Source: Methanococcoides methylutens MM1 (GTDB lineage: Archaea; Halobacteriota; Methanosarcinia; Methanosarcinales; Methanosarcinaceae). From it: 64,000 bases of DNA. Both the position numbers and the translations under genes were made by a program. The notes below the pieces were generated by a model, which was not told where the DNA came from, did not search any database, and saw nothing but the letters and a program-made list of their open reading frames with translations. Shown here piece after piece: positions 51,434 to 60,308 of this stretch (its first letter is position 1; every line of letters starts with the position of its first letter). The stretch covers positions 1 through 64,000 of the forward strand of contig NZ_CP009518.1 of assembly GCF_000970325.1 (NCBI RefSeq), written 5' to 3'.

Positions 51434-51757
51434 TTAGTGGCAACTGCCACCGCAGCTGCTGCATCCGCTTGCAGCCATTGGGTTGTCAATGATGAATCCT
51501 TTGCCACCATCTGTCTCGATGTAATCGATGGTTGCTTTCTCCAGCTGTTCGCTGATATCAGGACCCATTACGATCTTAACATCCTTGCTGTCGACGGTGA
51601 CATCCTCTTCCTTGATCTCGTTGTCGAGTGCCATTCCGTACTGGATGCCACTGCATCCCATACCTGCAACAAAGATCCTCAGAGCATGGTCCTGTTTGTC
51701 CTCAGCTTCGAGCAATGCTTTCAATTCTGTTGCAGCAACATCTGTTATCTCGATCAT
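51434..51757 (-). CDS. IscA/HesB-like iron-sulfur cluster assembly protein
   Basis: 107 residues of the A-type carrier fold. The first conserved Cys lies in AGMGCSGIQYG and the C-terminal pair in CSSCGGSC. The extra cysteines make the tail CxxCxxxC, a variant of the usual CGC motif. It probably carries Fe-S clusters or iron to client enzymes. Confidence 0.9.
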   Translation of the reverse strand: MIEITDVAATELKALLEAEDKQDHALRIFVAGMGCSGIQYGMALDNEIKEEDVTVDSKDVKIVMGPDISEQLEKATIDYIETDGGKGFIIDNPMAASGCSSCGGSCH

Positions 51758-51862
51758 TCTTTATCACTCCATTTTTCGTTAACTTTCTGAAATCAATTAA
51801 TGCGGTGGTCTCTATATACAAGTTTCGTCTATATATATGTTCGGGCCTACACGAACAAGAAC

Positions 51863-53083
51863 TCACATGAATTCAACATCGTCATCTACAGGATTTGTAA
51901 GTATCTCCTGTGTATATGCGTTGATCTCCACGGAGTTCCTTGAACCCTTTACTTCCCATATAGGAACATATACCAGCTCGATCTTGAACCTGATATCATC
52001 CATGGATGGCTTGAACAGCTTGTGTTCGGATATCATGGCCTCACCGACCACATTATTGAAACGCACGTCCTTCGTGTATTCCTCTATAATGTTCGATATG
52101 AGCGTACTTTCAGCTTCCTTCTGGTCGATCATCTTACTCTTGATCTCGTAGTTATCATCAGGAAGTGTCAGGCTATCGGTCACCTGATGGATCTCCAGCT
52201 GCTCCTTATTACCGTTGAGGGCATTAAGGCAACCCTGGCCCTGGCCGGAAATATCAATGACCTTGTTCTTGAACCTGTGTTCTGCCTTGACCGCATATGC
52301 ATAGTTCCAGAAAGGTACGAGCTTGAGAACAACGTCCTCAGGCATTCCTATCTCAGACTTTGCCATCGCCGCAGCTCTTTCTTTTTGTAACTTTATCGGT
52401 GCAGTACGAAGGTCAAGTGTTGATGAAAGTGGCTGTGGTGTCTGCCAGGAGGCAGGCTGTGGTTCAGGTACTGCTGTAACAGGTGGTTCCATAAAGGTTC
52501 TCTCTTCCTGCTGATAGCTTCCCGTTGCAGCTGCCTGCTGCATCTCAGGAGAAGTTCCCCATATGTTGAAACCCTGATCTTCCTGTACAGTTTCCTGTGG
52601 AGCAGTTTGTACTGAAGGTTCTGCTGATTCAAAAACGGTAGTATTAGTGTCGGCAGTTACCTCGAAACTTCCTGAACCAGAGGCAATGGTCGTAGTATCT
52701 TCAGCAGGAACAGCATTCCTGTCGATGTCGTAAGCCACAAGATGGAGGTCTGCAGCGTTTCCTTCAAGGTCAGCGATTACAGCTTTCCCTATCTGGAGAG
52801 CAAGTTCGTCACGGTCCCATGTGATAAGGCCCACATGTGTTGCATAGTCATGGAGTTCCGTCTCCATTTTCTCCATGGTTACATATAGTCCTGTATCGCC
52901 GTGTACCTGGTCTGCAAAATTTCTTATCTGTGCAGGATCAGGCTTGTTTGCAAGTAAGATCAATGTCTTGTGGTCGTTTTTCTCTACGATCAGGTCCACA
53001 GTGTCAGATTCAGTAACATTGTGGCCGGAAGTTGTAAATATGTTTGTCAGGAGTTCGGCAAGTTTTTCTTTCATTCTCATCAA
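51863..53083 (-). CDS. Conserved methanogen hypothetical protein, possible inactive nuclease-like N-terminus
   Basis: 406 residues, not recognised with confidence. The first ~105 residues (TVDLIVEKNDHKTLILL...VGLITWDRDELALQIG) resemble the nuclease-like fold seen in some archaeal regulators but show no complete catalytic set. A Thr/Pro/Gln-rich linker spans about 125-215. A conserved C-terminal domain (about 230-406) ends VPIWEVKGSRNSVEINAYTQEI. It starts 45 bases after the KaiC-like gene and is likely co-transcribed with it. Confidence 0.6.
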   Translation of the reverse strand: MMRMKEKLAELLTNIFTTSGHNVTESDTVDLIVEKNDHKTLILLANKPDPAQIRNFADQVHGDTGLYVTMEKMETELHDYATHVGLITWDRDELALQIGKAVIADLEGNAADLHLVAYDIDRNAVPAEDTTTIASGSGSFEVTADTNTTVFESAEPSVQTAPQETVQEDQGFNIWGTSPEMQQAAATGSYQQEERTFMEPPVTAVPEPQPASWQTPQPLSSTLDLRTAPIKLQKERAAAMAKSEIGMPEDVVLKLVPFWNYAYAVKAEHRFKNKVIDISGQGQGCLNALNGNKEQLEIHQVTDSLTLPDDNYEIKSKMIDQKEAESTLISNIIEEYTKDVRFNNVVGEAMISEHKLFKPSMDDIRFKIELVYVPIWEVKGSRNSVEINAYTQEILTNPVDDDVEFM

Positions 53084-53128
53084 CCATTTTGTTATTGCAG
53101 TATCTGGAATTTCTCCACTACAAGACGA

Positions 53129-53893
53129 TCAGAGAACTCTGGTCGTAGTTTCCAGTTCAATTCCTTTGTTAGTGATATTATATGAAATGGTCTTGTCAGG
53201 AGGGATCATTCCCCTCATCTTGCGTACCAGTATCGTTCTCTCTAGCTCGCTACCACGTTCTTTCATGCGGAATTCAATGACGCCATCGCAAATGCTTTTG
53301 AGCCCGTTCTCAACTTTTGGATCGTGTGTTCCACCGGTCATAAGAATAAGTTGAACGGCATTTGTCAGCTTCCCGATAGAAGATATGTATTCAATGGCCT
53401 CAGTGACCGTTTTCATGTCATAGGACCTGAGGAAATATGATATTGAATCGATGACTCCCCTGTATTGTCCCTTTCTCTCTTTGGCGGTGGATGCCTTCAG
53501 CTGGTTCATGGTATCAGCGTTCTGCTTCAGGAAATCCTTGGCCGAGAGGTTGCATGCAATTCCTTTTGGCAGTATATTACAGAACCTTAAGGTGTAAGCA
53601 TCAATGAAATCCATTTTCCCGTTGTCTACATATTCGTCAATATCCCATCCGAAGTTCTTCATATCCTCTATTATTTCCGGAATTGGGTGTTCTGCAGAAA
53701 AATAGTAGACTTCCTCGTTGTTCAACAGTCCCCCATAAACGAACTGCTGTGCAAATAACTCTGAGCTTGCGCCGGGTTCTGCAAGTATCAATATGGTAGT
53801 TCCCGGAGGGACTCCTCCCCCAAGTTGAACATCAAGTCCTACCAAACCCGTCGGAACCCTGTAACCCCCTGATCCATCGAAACTGTAATCCAT
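53129..53893 (-). CDS. KaiC/HTR-like RecA-fold protein with degenerate Walker A
   Basis: 254 residues with the KaiC-type lead-in RVPTGLVGLDVQLGGGVPPGTTILI. The P-loop reads AEPGASSEL, lacking the Lys-Ser/Thr, so ATP hydrolysis is doubtful. The later RGVIDSISYFLRSY segment occupies the Walker B position. Methanosarcinal relatives are labelled HTR-like. It is probably a signalling or scaffold protein paired with the gene immediately downstream. Confidence 0.75.
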   Translation of the reverse strand: MDYSFDGSGGYRVPTGLVGLDVQLGGGVPPGTTILILAEPGASSELFAQQFVYGGLLNNEEVYYFSAEHPIPEIIEDMKNFGWDIDEYVDNGKMDFIDAYTLRFCNILPKGIACNLSAKDFLKQNADTMNQLKASTAKERKGQYRGVIDSISYFLRSYDMKTVTEAIEYISSIGKLTNAVQLILMTGGTHDPKVENGLKSICDGVIEFRMKERGSELERTILVRKMRGMIPPDKTISYNITNKGIELETTTRVL

Positions 53894-54017
53894 GCTTTCA
53901 CCTTGTCATGTATGTAAAAAAATGTTCTAATGAAGTTTCTACACACCACATTTATTATCACTACATATTGATTCCTCTTAGTTTTTATAGTTATAGTATG
54001 TCTATTAATTGATCAGT

Positions 54018-54383
54018 ATGCTAGATCTTGATAATCTCAAATATGATGACAATGGTCTTATCATAGCGATTGCGCAGGATGATAAGACCAATGAGGTCCT
54101 GATGGTTGCCTACATGAACAGGGAGTCCCTCAAACTTACCATTGAGACCGGTATCGCTCACTACTGGAGTCGCAGCAGGCAGAAATTGTGGAAGAAAGGA
54201 GAAAGCTCCGGTCACATGCAGACAGTACACGAGATGCTGGTGGATTGCGATATGGATGCGATCGTAATGAAGATCGAACAGAAAGGCGGAGCATGCCATA
54301 CAGGGCACAGGTCATGTTTCTACCGCAATATCGAAGGAGATGTTGTTGGGGAAAAGGTCTTTGATCCCGATGAGGTCTACTGA
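54018..54383 (+). CDS. hisI: Phosphoribosyl-AMP cyclohydrolase
   Basis: The third enzyme of histidine synthesis, opening the purine ring of phosphoribosyl-AMP. About 121 residues with [18 protein letters not shown], the metal-binding CDMDA and the [12 protein letters not shown] motif. It is a stand-alone HisI without a fused HisE, as usual in archaea. ATG 54018 is preferred over TTG 54009. A TATA-like TTTTATAG lies near 53983. hisH lies 8 kb away, so the pathway genes are dispersed. Confidence 0.94.
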   Translation: MLDLDNLKYDDNGLIIAIAQDDKTNEVLMVAYMNRESLKLTIETGIAHYWSRSRQKLWKKGESSGHMQTVHEMLVDCDMDAIVMKIEQKGGACHTGHRSCFYRNIEGDVVGEKVFDPDEVY

Positions 54384-54404
54384 CATTCCATGAGCAGAAT
54401 TTCG

Positions 54405-54426
54405 AGGAACTATTCTTGTTCCTTTT
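54405..54426 (+). terminator. Hairpin after hisI
   Basis: AGGAAC (54405-54410) pairs with GTTCCT (54418-54423) around a 7-base loop, followed by TTT. It begins 21 bases after the hisI stop. Confidence 0.45.
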
Positions 54427-54522
54427 GATCCTCTTTTTCTGAATACGTTTCTCTCCTGTCCTGCTATCCTTTCTTGTTCTCCTGTCAGTTGTGTTAAATA
54501 GTTTTGAACGGTAGTTCTCTTT

Positions 54523-56391
54523 ATGGAAGAAAAAGAGATAACAAGGTTAGTTCCGGATACAAGTGTCATTATTGATGGCCTTGTGTCTGAAATGATCGCT
54601 GAAGGGGGATATGAAGGGGTTTCAATAATCATTCCTGAGGCCATGGTGGCAGAACTTGAATCACAGGCAAACCGCGGGCTTGAGATCGGCAACAAAGGGC
54701 TTGATGAACTAAAGCAGCTTCAGGAAATGGCAAAAGAGGGACTTATAGATATATCTTTCATCGGTGAGCGTCCGACAATAGAAGAGAGAAAATATGCCCG
54801 GGAAGGCGCGGTGGATGCCATAATCCGCTCCTGTGCAGAAGAAGCAGGTGCCACTTTTGTAACAGGGGACAGGGTGCAGTATGATGTTGCTGTGGCAAAG
54901 GGAATGGACGTGGAGTACCTTCCACCTAGAAAGGCCGAGTTCATCACTCTTCATATCGAGGATTTCTTTACTGACGACACAATGTCCGTACACCTGAAGA
55001 ACAAAGTCGTTCCAATGGGCAAACGTGGTTCAATCAGGAATGTGGAATTCGTGGAAATAAGGGATACACCTTCCACTTCAGGCGAATTGAAAGAGATAAC
55101 ACGTGAGCTTCTTGAACGTGCACGTGCCGACCCTGAATCCTTTATCGAGATGTCACTTAACGGTGCTACCGTACTGCAGATACGCGATATGCGAATCGCT
55201 ATCTCAAACCCTCCATTTTCAGATGATGTAGAGATCACGGCAGTACGCCCTGTAGCCTCGGTGAAGCTGGACGAGTACCGTCTGGGCGATAAGCTCAAGG
55301 AGAGGATACTTGGACAGCGCGGAATACTCGTGTCAGGTCCTCCGGGAGCGGGTAAATCCACATTCGGAGCAGGAGTTGCTACTTTCCTGCATGAACACGA
55401 TTACGTTGTAAAGACAATGGAGTCCCCAAGGGACCTGCAGGTTCCCAGGGAGATCACACAGTATGCACCCCTTGAGGGAAGCATGGAAAAGACTGCAGAC
55501 GTTCTGTTGCTTGTAAGGCCTGACTATACTATCTACGATGAGGTCCGCAAGACCCGTGACTTCGAAATATTTGCTGACATGAGGCTTGCAGGTGTCGGTA
55601 TGATCGGTGTGGTGCATGCCAACCGTGCCATTGATGCTGTCCAGAGGCTCATCGGCAGGGTGGAGTTAGGTGTTATTCCACAGGTAGTAGATACTGTCAT
55701 CTTCATTGACAAAGGAGAGGTTGCCCAGGTGCAGACCCTTGAGTTCACCGTAAAGGTGCCCTCAGGAATGATGGAGGACGATCTTGCAAGACCTGTTATC
55801 GTTGTTTCTGACTTTGAGACCTCAACACCGGAGTTTGAGATCTATACCTTCGGTGAGCAGGTTGTCGTCATGCCAATATCCACTTCAGGGGGAGGCAGAA
55901 AACCGGTCTGGTCCCTTGCGGAGAATGAGATAAGGGATGTTGTCCAGCGTTACACCAGTGGCCCTGTTGAGGTCGAAATGGTTTCCGATACAAGTGCTGT
56001 TGTGAAGGTCTTCGAAAAGGAGATCTCTAAGGTGATCGGCAAGAGCGGTGCGGTCATCGATGAGATCGAGAGGATCGTAGGTGTCCATATAGATGTGCGT
56101 GAGCTCAAGGAGCAGGGTCGTACGACTAAGGGCAAGAGCAAAGGGGGAGATCGTAACAGGTTCTCCGGAAGCAGCTACCGTCCTACCATTGAGCACACAA
56201 AGAAGCACGTGATACTGAACGTTCCTGAGATCGCTTCACAGGATGTTGAGATATATGCAGGGGATGATTACCTGTTCACTGCAACAGTTGGTCGTCATGG
56301 TGATGTTAAGGTCAGGAGCAATTCTGCCATTGCCCACAGCATTATGGATGCAGTGGATGACGGGGAGCCTATCCTTGTAAAAGTCCTGTAA
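54523..56391 (+). CDS. PIN-ATPase-KH domain protein (PilT N-terminal/PINc ATPase)
   Basis: 622 residues with three modules. An N-terminal PIN nuclease-like domain has Asp13 in VPDTSVI, then Glu in MVAELES and Asp in VDAIIRS and VTGDRVQYD. A VirB11/PilT-like ATPase has Walker A GPPGAGKSTF near residue 275. A KH RNA-binding domain (VSKVIGKSGAVIDEIE type) lies near 500. The family is conserved across archaea and thought to act on RNA; its target is unknown. A basic linker follows the KH domain. Confidence 0.88.
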   Translation: MEEKEITRLVPDTSVIIDGLVSEMIAEGGYEGVSIIIPEAMVAELESQANRGLEIGNKGLDELKQLQEMAKEGLIDISFIGERPTIEERKYAREGAVDAIIRSCAEEAGATFVTGDRVQYDVAVAKGMDVEYLPPRKAEFITLHIEDFFTDDTMSVHLKNKVVPMGKRGSIRNVEFVEIRDTPSTSGELKEITRELLERARADPESFIEMSLNGATVLQIRDMRIAISNPPFSDDVEITAVRPVASVKLDEYRLGDKLKERILGQRGILVSGPPGAGKSTFGAGVATFLHEHDYVVKTMESPRDLQVPREITQYAPLEGSMEKTADVLLLVRPDYTIYDEVRKTRDFEIFADMRLAGVGMIGVVHANRAIDAVQRLIGRVELGVIPQVVDTVIFIDKGEVAQVQTLEFTVKVPSGMMEDDLARPVIVVSDFETSTPEFEIYTFGEQVVVMPISTSGGGRKPVWSLAENEIRDVVQRYTSGPVEVEMVSDTSAVVKVFEKEISKVIGKSGAVIDEIERIVGVHIDVRELKEQGRTTKGKSKGGDRNRFSGSSYRPTIEHTKKHVILNVPEIASQDVEIYAGDDYLFTATVGRHGDVKVRSNSAIAHSIMDAVDDGEPILVKVL

Positions 56392-56404
56392 CATCTTATC
56401 AGGC

Positions 56405-56445
56405 TTGCAGGGGCTTGATTTCCCCTGCAAATGCCGTTTTTCTTC
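56405..56445 (+). terminator. Strong hairpin terminator after the PIN-ATPase gene
   Basis: A perfect 9-bp stem, TTGCAGGGG (56405-56413) with CCCCTGCAA (56422-56430), has an 8-base loop and is followed by a T-run. Confidence 0.65.
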
Positions 56446-56544
56446 AATTAAGTTTCCTGGGATTTCCCTTTTCTTATGGTTGTGTCCCAAAACAATTATT
56501 ATAGTATACATCCTTTACAACTTTATTATACGGGGTTGATTTTT

Positions 56545-57840
56545 ATGAAGGTATCAATTATTGGATCAGGTTATGTTGGTTCTGTTTCCGCGGCTTGTTT
56601 TGCAGAGCTTGGGCATGAAGTGATATGTATCGATATTGACGAAAGAAAAGTGCAGATGATCAATGACGGTATCCCTCCTATCTGGGAGGAGGGCCTTGGG
56701 GATCTGATGAGAAAGCATGCTGAAAAGAATCTCATTGCAACATCTGACTATGATTATGCTGTGCAGAACTCGGATGTTTCCTTCATTTGTGTGGGAACCC
56801 CATCCAACGAGCATGGCAATATCGATCTGTCCATTGTAGGCCATGCTTGCAAGAGCCTTGGTATGGCAATGGCAAAGAAGGACGGATTCCACATTGTGGT
56901 AGTGAAAAGCACAGTGGTCCCGGAAACCACCGAGGAGATAGTTCTTCCTTTACTTGAGGAGCATTCAGGCAAGGTCGCTGGAAAGGACTTCGGCGTTGCA
57001 ATGAACCCTGAGTTCCTGAGAGAAGGCAAGGCCGTCTATGATTTCATGAACCCTGACAAGATCGTTGTGGGAAGCATCGATGAGAGAACAGGTGCCCTTG
57101 TTGCAGAACTTTATCGGGACCTGGACTGTGAGGTCACGAGGACAACACCGCGTACTGCTGAGATGATTAAGTATGTGAACAATTCCTTCCTTGCAACAAA
57201 GATATCGTTCTCCAATGAGATCGGCAATATCTGCAAGCGCCTGGGCATCGATACCTATGAGGTAATGAAAGCAGTGGGCGCAGATTTCCGTATCTCCGAA
57301 TATTTCCTGAACTCAGGCGCTGGTTTTGGTGGTTCCTGTTTCCCCAAGGACGTCCGTGCTCTTATTGGCAAGTCGAAGGAGATCGATTATTATCCTTCTC
57401 TCCTCGAATCCGTGATCGAAGTGAATGAGCTCCAGCCATTGCAGATGCTCGAGCTTCTCGAAAAGCACGCAGGGAACGTCAAAGGCAAAAGAGTGGCTGT
57501 CCTCGGACTGGCCTTCAAGAACCAGACGGATGACATCCGCGAGTCACGTTCCATCCCTGTCATAAGAAGACTTCTTGAGCTTGGTGCCGATGTGGCGGTA
57601 TACGACCCAATGGCAGCGGACAACATGAAGGAACTGATCGAGAACATAAAGTACTGTGATAGTGCTGCAGAGGCATTGAAGGGTGCGGTTGCATGTCTGG
57701 TCATGACCGAATGGGATGAGTTCAGGAAGCTTGGCCCTGAATTTGAAGCTATGAAGAACAAGGTCGTTATCGATGGCAGGAAGATGATCGACCCTGAGAA
57801 TCTTGAAGAGGATATTGTTTACGAAGGTCTTTGCTGGTGA
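56545..57840 (+). CDS. ugd: UDP-glucose 6-dehydrogenase family
   Basis: 431 residues. The NAD motif is IGSGYVGSVSAACFAELGH, and the catalytic Cys lies in GFGGSCFPKD. The central and C-terminal UDP-binding domains are intact. It makes UDP-glucuronate or a related UDP-sugar acid for surface glycans or glycosylation. ATG 56545 is chosen because the in-frame extension upstream (from 56476) crosses the promoter region. The next gene begins across its stop codon. Confidence 0.92.
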   Translation: MKVSIIGSGYVGSVSAACFAELGHEVICIDIDERKVQMINDGIPPIWEEGLGDLMRKHAEKNLIATSDYDYAVQNSDVSFICVGTPSNEHGNIDLSIVGHACKSLGMAMAKKDGFHIVVVKSTVVPETTEEIVLPLLEEHSGKVAGKDFGVAMNPEFLREGKAVYDFMNPDKIVVGSIDERTGALVAELYRDLDCEVTRTTPRTAEMIKYVNNSFLATKISFSNEIGNICKRLGIDTYEVMKAVGADFRISEYFLNSGAGFGGSCFPKDVRALIGKSKEIDYYPSLLESVIEVNELQPLQMLELLEKHAGNVKGKRVAVLGLAFKNQTDDIRESRSIPVIRRLLELGADVAVYDPMAADNMKELIENIKYCDSAAEALKGAVACLVMTEWDEFRKLGPEFEAMKNKVVIDGRKMIDPENLEEDIVYEGLCW

Positions 57841-57845
57841 GTTAT

Positions 57846-58388
57846 ATGAGTGGGGGTACTACAAAAGAGGACGTCCTGGGGAGGGTCGAGTCCTTTGATC
57901 AGAGTGTCAGGAGCCTTGAGAAAAGGCTTCGTGCAGTGGAAAGACGATTGTCCGTGGAAGTGCCTGCTGAGGATGTAGCAGGTACTGTATTTGAGCCACA
58001 GCAACCGCAGGTTTCCGGGGATGTCAGATCTGCAATTGAGAGCATCGATAAGCTGAAAGCAGAAGTTGGAGAGCTAAGATCACTGATAGAGGGTCCGATC
58101 CGTGAGGACATCGATAAGCTGTCCGACAGGCTGGAAACAGCACTTACGGAACAGGACGAGAAACTTAAGCGCATCGAGGACCGCAACCGGATAACCATCG
58201 GTTCCATCAAGATGCCTGTGGAACTTTCAGGAATCATAGGGGCCGTGCTCCTGTTCATCACAGGAGGCCTGATCTTTGCAGGCAGGTGGGATATCCTCAG
58301 GTCCCCTTACTTTTCCCTGGGGTTGGGACTGGTGCTCGCTCTGGCGGTCCTGTTCAAGTTCTATCTGGCAAACAGGAAAACTGCCTGA
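57846..58388 (+). CDS. Coiled-coil membrane protein
   Basis: About 180 residues. A long helical, heptad-like N-terminal part (about 5-115, rich in Glu/Lys/Leu) is followed by two membrane helices near the C-terminus (about 125-145 and 150-172) and a basic end. I recognise no named family. The ribosome site GGTGA overlaps the ugd stop, and ATG 57846 follows at correct spacing, so its translation is coupled to ugd. Confidence 0.7.
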   Translation: MSGGTTKEDVLGRVESFDQSVRSLEKRLRAVERRLSVEVPAEDVAGTVFEPQQPQVSGDVRSAIESIDKLKAEVGELRSLIEGPIREDIDKLSDRLETALTEQDEKLKRIEDRNRITIGSIKMPVELSGIIGAVLLFITGGLIFAGRWDILRSPYFSLGLGLVLALAVLFKFYLANRKTA

Positions 58389-58418
58389 GGTTCCTTTGAT
58401 CTGGCTATCGGCTACTCT

Positions 58419-58865
58419 TCATTGACGGATAACCTTCACAAAGTGATCGTCATCGTGGTTAAGGTAACCGTCAGCCATTGCTTTGATGGTCACGTATCCC
58501 TCATGCTTTCCCACAGGCAGCGAGATGTTGTTAAGCTGCATTCGGACCTGTCCTGAACTATCCGTAAATCCTCCTGAAGCAACGGTGCCTGAAGGGTCTC
58601 TCAGCACGATATTGCACCCGGCCACAGGCTCCCCGTCGAAGTTGGAAATGGTGATCCCGATCGGCCCGGTACTGGAATTATTCCCTGACAATGTTATGCT
58701 CGTCACGTCAGGTGTGGCATACATGGGCCTGGGCGCAGTGGGTGCATTGACGATTGCAGACACGATCACTGCGAAGCCGATCATCCCTATTATGGTCAGG
58801 ACCACCATGCGTATGGGCAGTCCTATGGCTGCCGTTTCATCCTGAAAAATGCTCTTTTGTGGCAT
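58419..58865 (-). CDS. Pilin-like surface protein with Ig-type domain (paralogue A)
   Basis: 148 residues. A short charged N-terminus (FQDETAAIGLPIR) is followed by one hydrophobic helix (about 20-42), the type IV pilin/archaellin-like arrangement. The C-terminal beta-rich domain (VAGCNIVLRDPSGTVASGGFTDSSGQV) looks like a carboxypeptidase-regulatory or Ig-like fold. It is a close architectural twin of the next gene and was probably produced by duplication. Confidence 0.65.
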   Translation of the reverse strand: MPQKSIFQDETAAIGLPIRMVVLTIIGMIGFAVIVSAIVNAPTAPRPMYATPDVTSITLSGNNSSTGPIGITISNFDGEPVAGCNIVLRDPSGTVASGGFTDSSGQVRMQLNNISLPVGKHEGYVTIKAMADGYLNHDDDHFVKVIRQ

Positions 58866-58886
58866 ATTAAAAAAAGGAAAGTGAGA

Positions 58887-59369
58887 TCACTTTGTCTTGA
58901 TGACCATCACTGCGTCTTTCTTCTCGTAATCGTAGAAACCATCGGCTGCGATCGTAAGGTCCATGGTACCTTCGTTCTGGTTAGCACCCATTTCAACCTG
59001 TGCAGCGGTAGTTATCAGCGTGGTCTCACCGTTGATGTCTGTGGTATTGCTTGCCACACCGCCAAGGCCTCGCAGAACAGCGTTCGCATTACGGACAGGA
59101 TTCCCATCAGGGTCGGTAGCTGTGATCCTGATCACGACTGTCAGCGGGTTCTGTGCAGTTACTGCATCAACAACGATGGTATTTCCTGCACTCAGTGTTG
59201 TTCCCTGAAGCCCTGCTTCATCGATGTTCACTGCCATGTTCTTTGTGGGTGGTGGGATTATGGCAATGAGCGCTGCCAGTGCGACCATTCCGACGACCAG
59301 CATGACCACGATGTTGATGGGTAGCTCTATCGCCCTTTCATCATTAAAGATTCTTCTCGCGTTTTTCAT
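58887..59369 (-). CDS. Pilin-like surface protein with Ig-type domain (paralogue B)
   Basis: 160 residues with the same plan as its neighbour: FNDERAIELPINI, one hydrophobic helix (about 19-40), then a domain with NPVRNANAVLRGLGG and DINGETTL. The shared D-E-x-A-I-[EG]-LPI motif before the helix may be the prepilin-type processing and assembly signal. The two genes are 21 bases apart. A TATA element lies on the minus strand near 59425-59437. Confidence 0.65.
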   Translation of the reverse strand: MKNARRIFNDERAIELPINIVVMLVVGMVALAALIAIIPPPTKNMAVNIDEAGLQGTTLSAGNTIVVDAVTAQNPLTVVIRITATDPDGNPVRNANAVLRGLGGVASNTTDINGETTLITTAAQVEMGANQNEGTMDLTIAADGFYDYEKKDAVMVIKTK

Positions 59370-59482
59370 TCATATCACCTATTGTACCTTTGCCTTTTCA
59401 GGCGGGGATTCAAAGGTAAAAATCAGATATAAATATCGCGATTTTTTATAATTATCTTAATAATTATATGGGGTAGTTTGTT

Positions 59483-59497
59483 ATCGCGTTAGATTGA
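59483..59497 (+). repeat. 15-bp direct repeat, left copy (island boundary)
   Basis: ATCGCGTTAGATTGA, identical to 62291-62305. It lies just downstream of a TATA-like TTATAT (59464-59469). Confidence 0.8.
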
Positions 59498-59605
59498 GAG
59501 GATGAGGTGGTGTGATAGTAACGCAGAGGCATTTAAAGTACAGTGACATGTTTCGTCAGAATCAAATGAGTGTTGTTGAAGAATCTTTATTCTGAATTCG
59601 TTAGT

Positions 59606-59710
59606 ATGGAGACAAAGGTCGCAACTGTTAGAAAAGTTATCAATGTTTTGGTAAAAGCATTAAAAATCATTTTGAAGAATCTACTTCATGAGATTGTAAA
59701 CACGAGTTAA
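59606..59710 (+). CDS. Possible small ORF encoding a 34-residue amphipathic cationic peptide
   Basis: ATG 59606 to TAA 59708-59710. The product is almost entirely one predicted amphipathic helix: hydrophobic residues recur every three to four positions with Lys/Arg between (VRKVINVLVKALKIILKNLL). It has the look of a membrane-active or toxin-like peptide. No clear ribosome site is seen. It converges with the PIN gene, 49 bases away. At this length a chance ORF remains possible. Confidence 0.3.
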   Translation: METKVATVRKVINVLVKALKIILKNLLHEIVNTS

Positions 59711-59759
59711 CAAATTCTAAGTATTACCCACCGATAAAAAAAGGTAAGAGGGAATCTAA

Positions 59760-60308
59760 TCAGTTTTTTATCATGAATTTATTGGCTGTGAGAATATCCA
59801 TATTCTCTGTACAAAAATCGGAATCGTTTGTGACAAAAATGAAAGCATTATTTTCGCAAATATTTCCAAATACAAGGTCATTAAAGTCGTGATGTCCAGA
59901 TTCATATTTAGAAATTATGTTTTCCATATCTATAGATTCTAGATTAGAATCAATTCGTTTAGACCACCTTAATATTTTATCAACGGTTATTGAAATTTCT
60001 TTTGCAACTGACTTGAACTGAGGTGTTTCTCTGAATAGTTTATACTCATTTTGCTCGTATCCAAGAGATTTTCTTTGTTGCTTAAACTCAAGACGTGCCC
60101 AAGAATTAATAATCTCAGAAATTATTAAACAATTTGTATAAATAGGAATATTATTCTTAATTAGCTTATAGTATAGATCAGAACATGGTGCTTGAGCCCA
60201 AAATTTGGGTGAAGGGCCATATATGGCTAACCAAACATTTGCATCAAAGAATAAGATGTCTCCTTCAGTAGGTGAATAATTATTTACATGGTCAATATTA
60301 GTTGCCAT
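59760..60308 (-). CDS. PIN-domain nuclease of the island
   Basis: About 182 residues. The PIN acidic set is complete: Asp in LFFDANVWL, Glu in LIISEIINSW, Asp in HHDFNDLVFG and Asp in FVTNDSDF. It probably cleaves single-stranded RNA such as tRNA or mRNA. The frame opens at 60383, but ATG 60308 (MATNIDHV) overlaps the end of the STAS-like gene by 11 bases and gives the expected domain start. ATG 60314 is a close alternative. No antitoxin of a VapB type is adjacent. Confidence 0.82.
   Translation of the reverse strand: MATNIDHVNNYSPTEGDILFFDANVWLAIYGPSPKFWAQAPCSDLYYKLIKNNIPIYTNCLIISEIINSWARLEFKQQRKSLGYEQNEYKLFRETPQFKSVAKEISITVDKILRWSKRIDSNLESIDMENIISKYESGHHDFNDLVFGNICENNAFIFVTNDSDFCTENMDILTANKFMIKN

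Noticed and set aside
59760-60308. Ordinary VapC toxin with adjacent VapB antitoxin
   Set aside because: The upstream partner is a STAS-like DUF4325 protein with no AbrB, ribbon-helix-helix or other DNA-binding antitoxin features.
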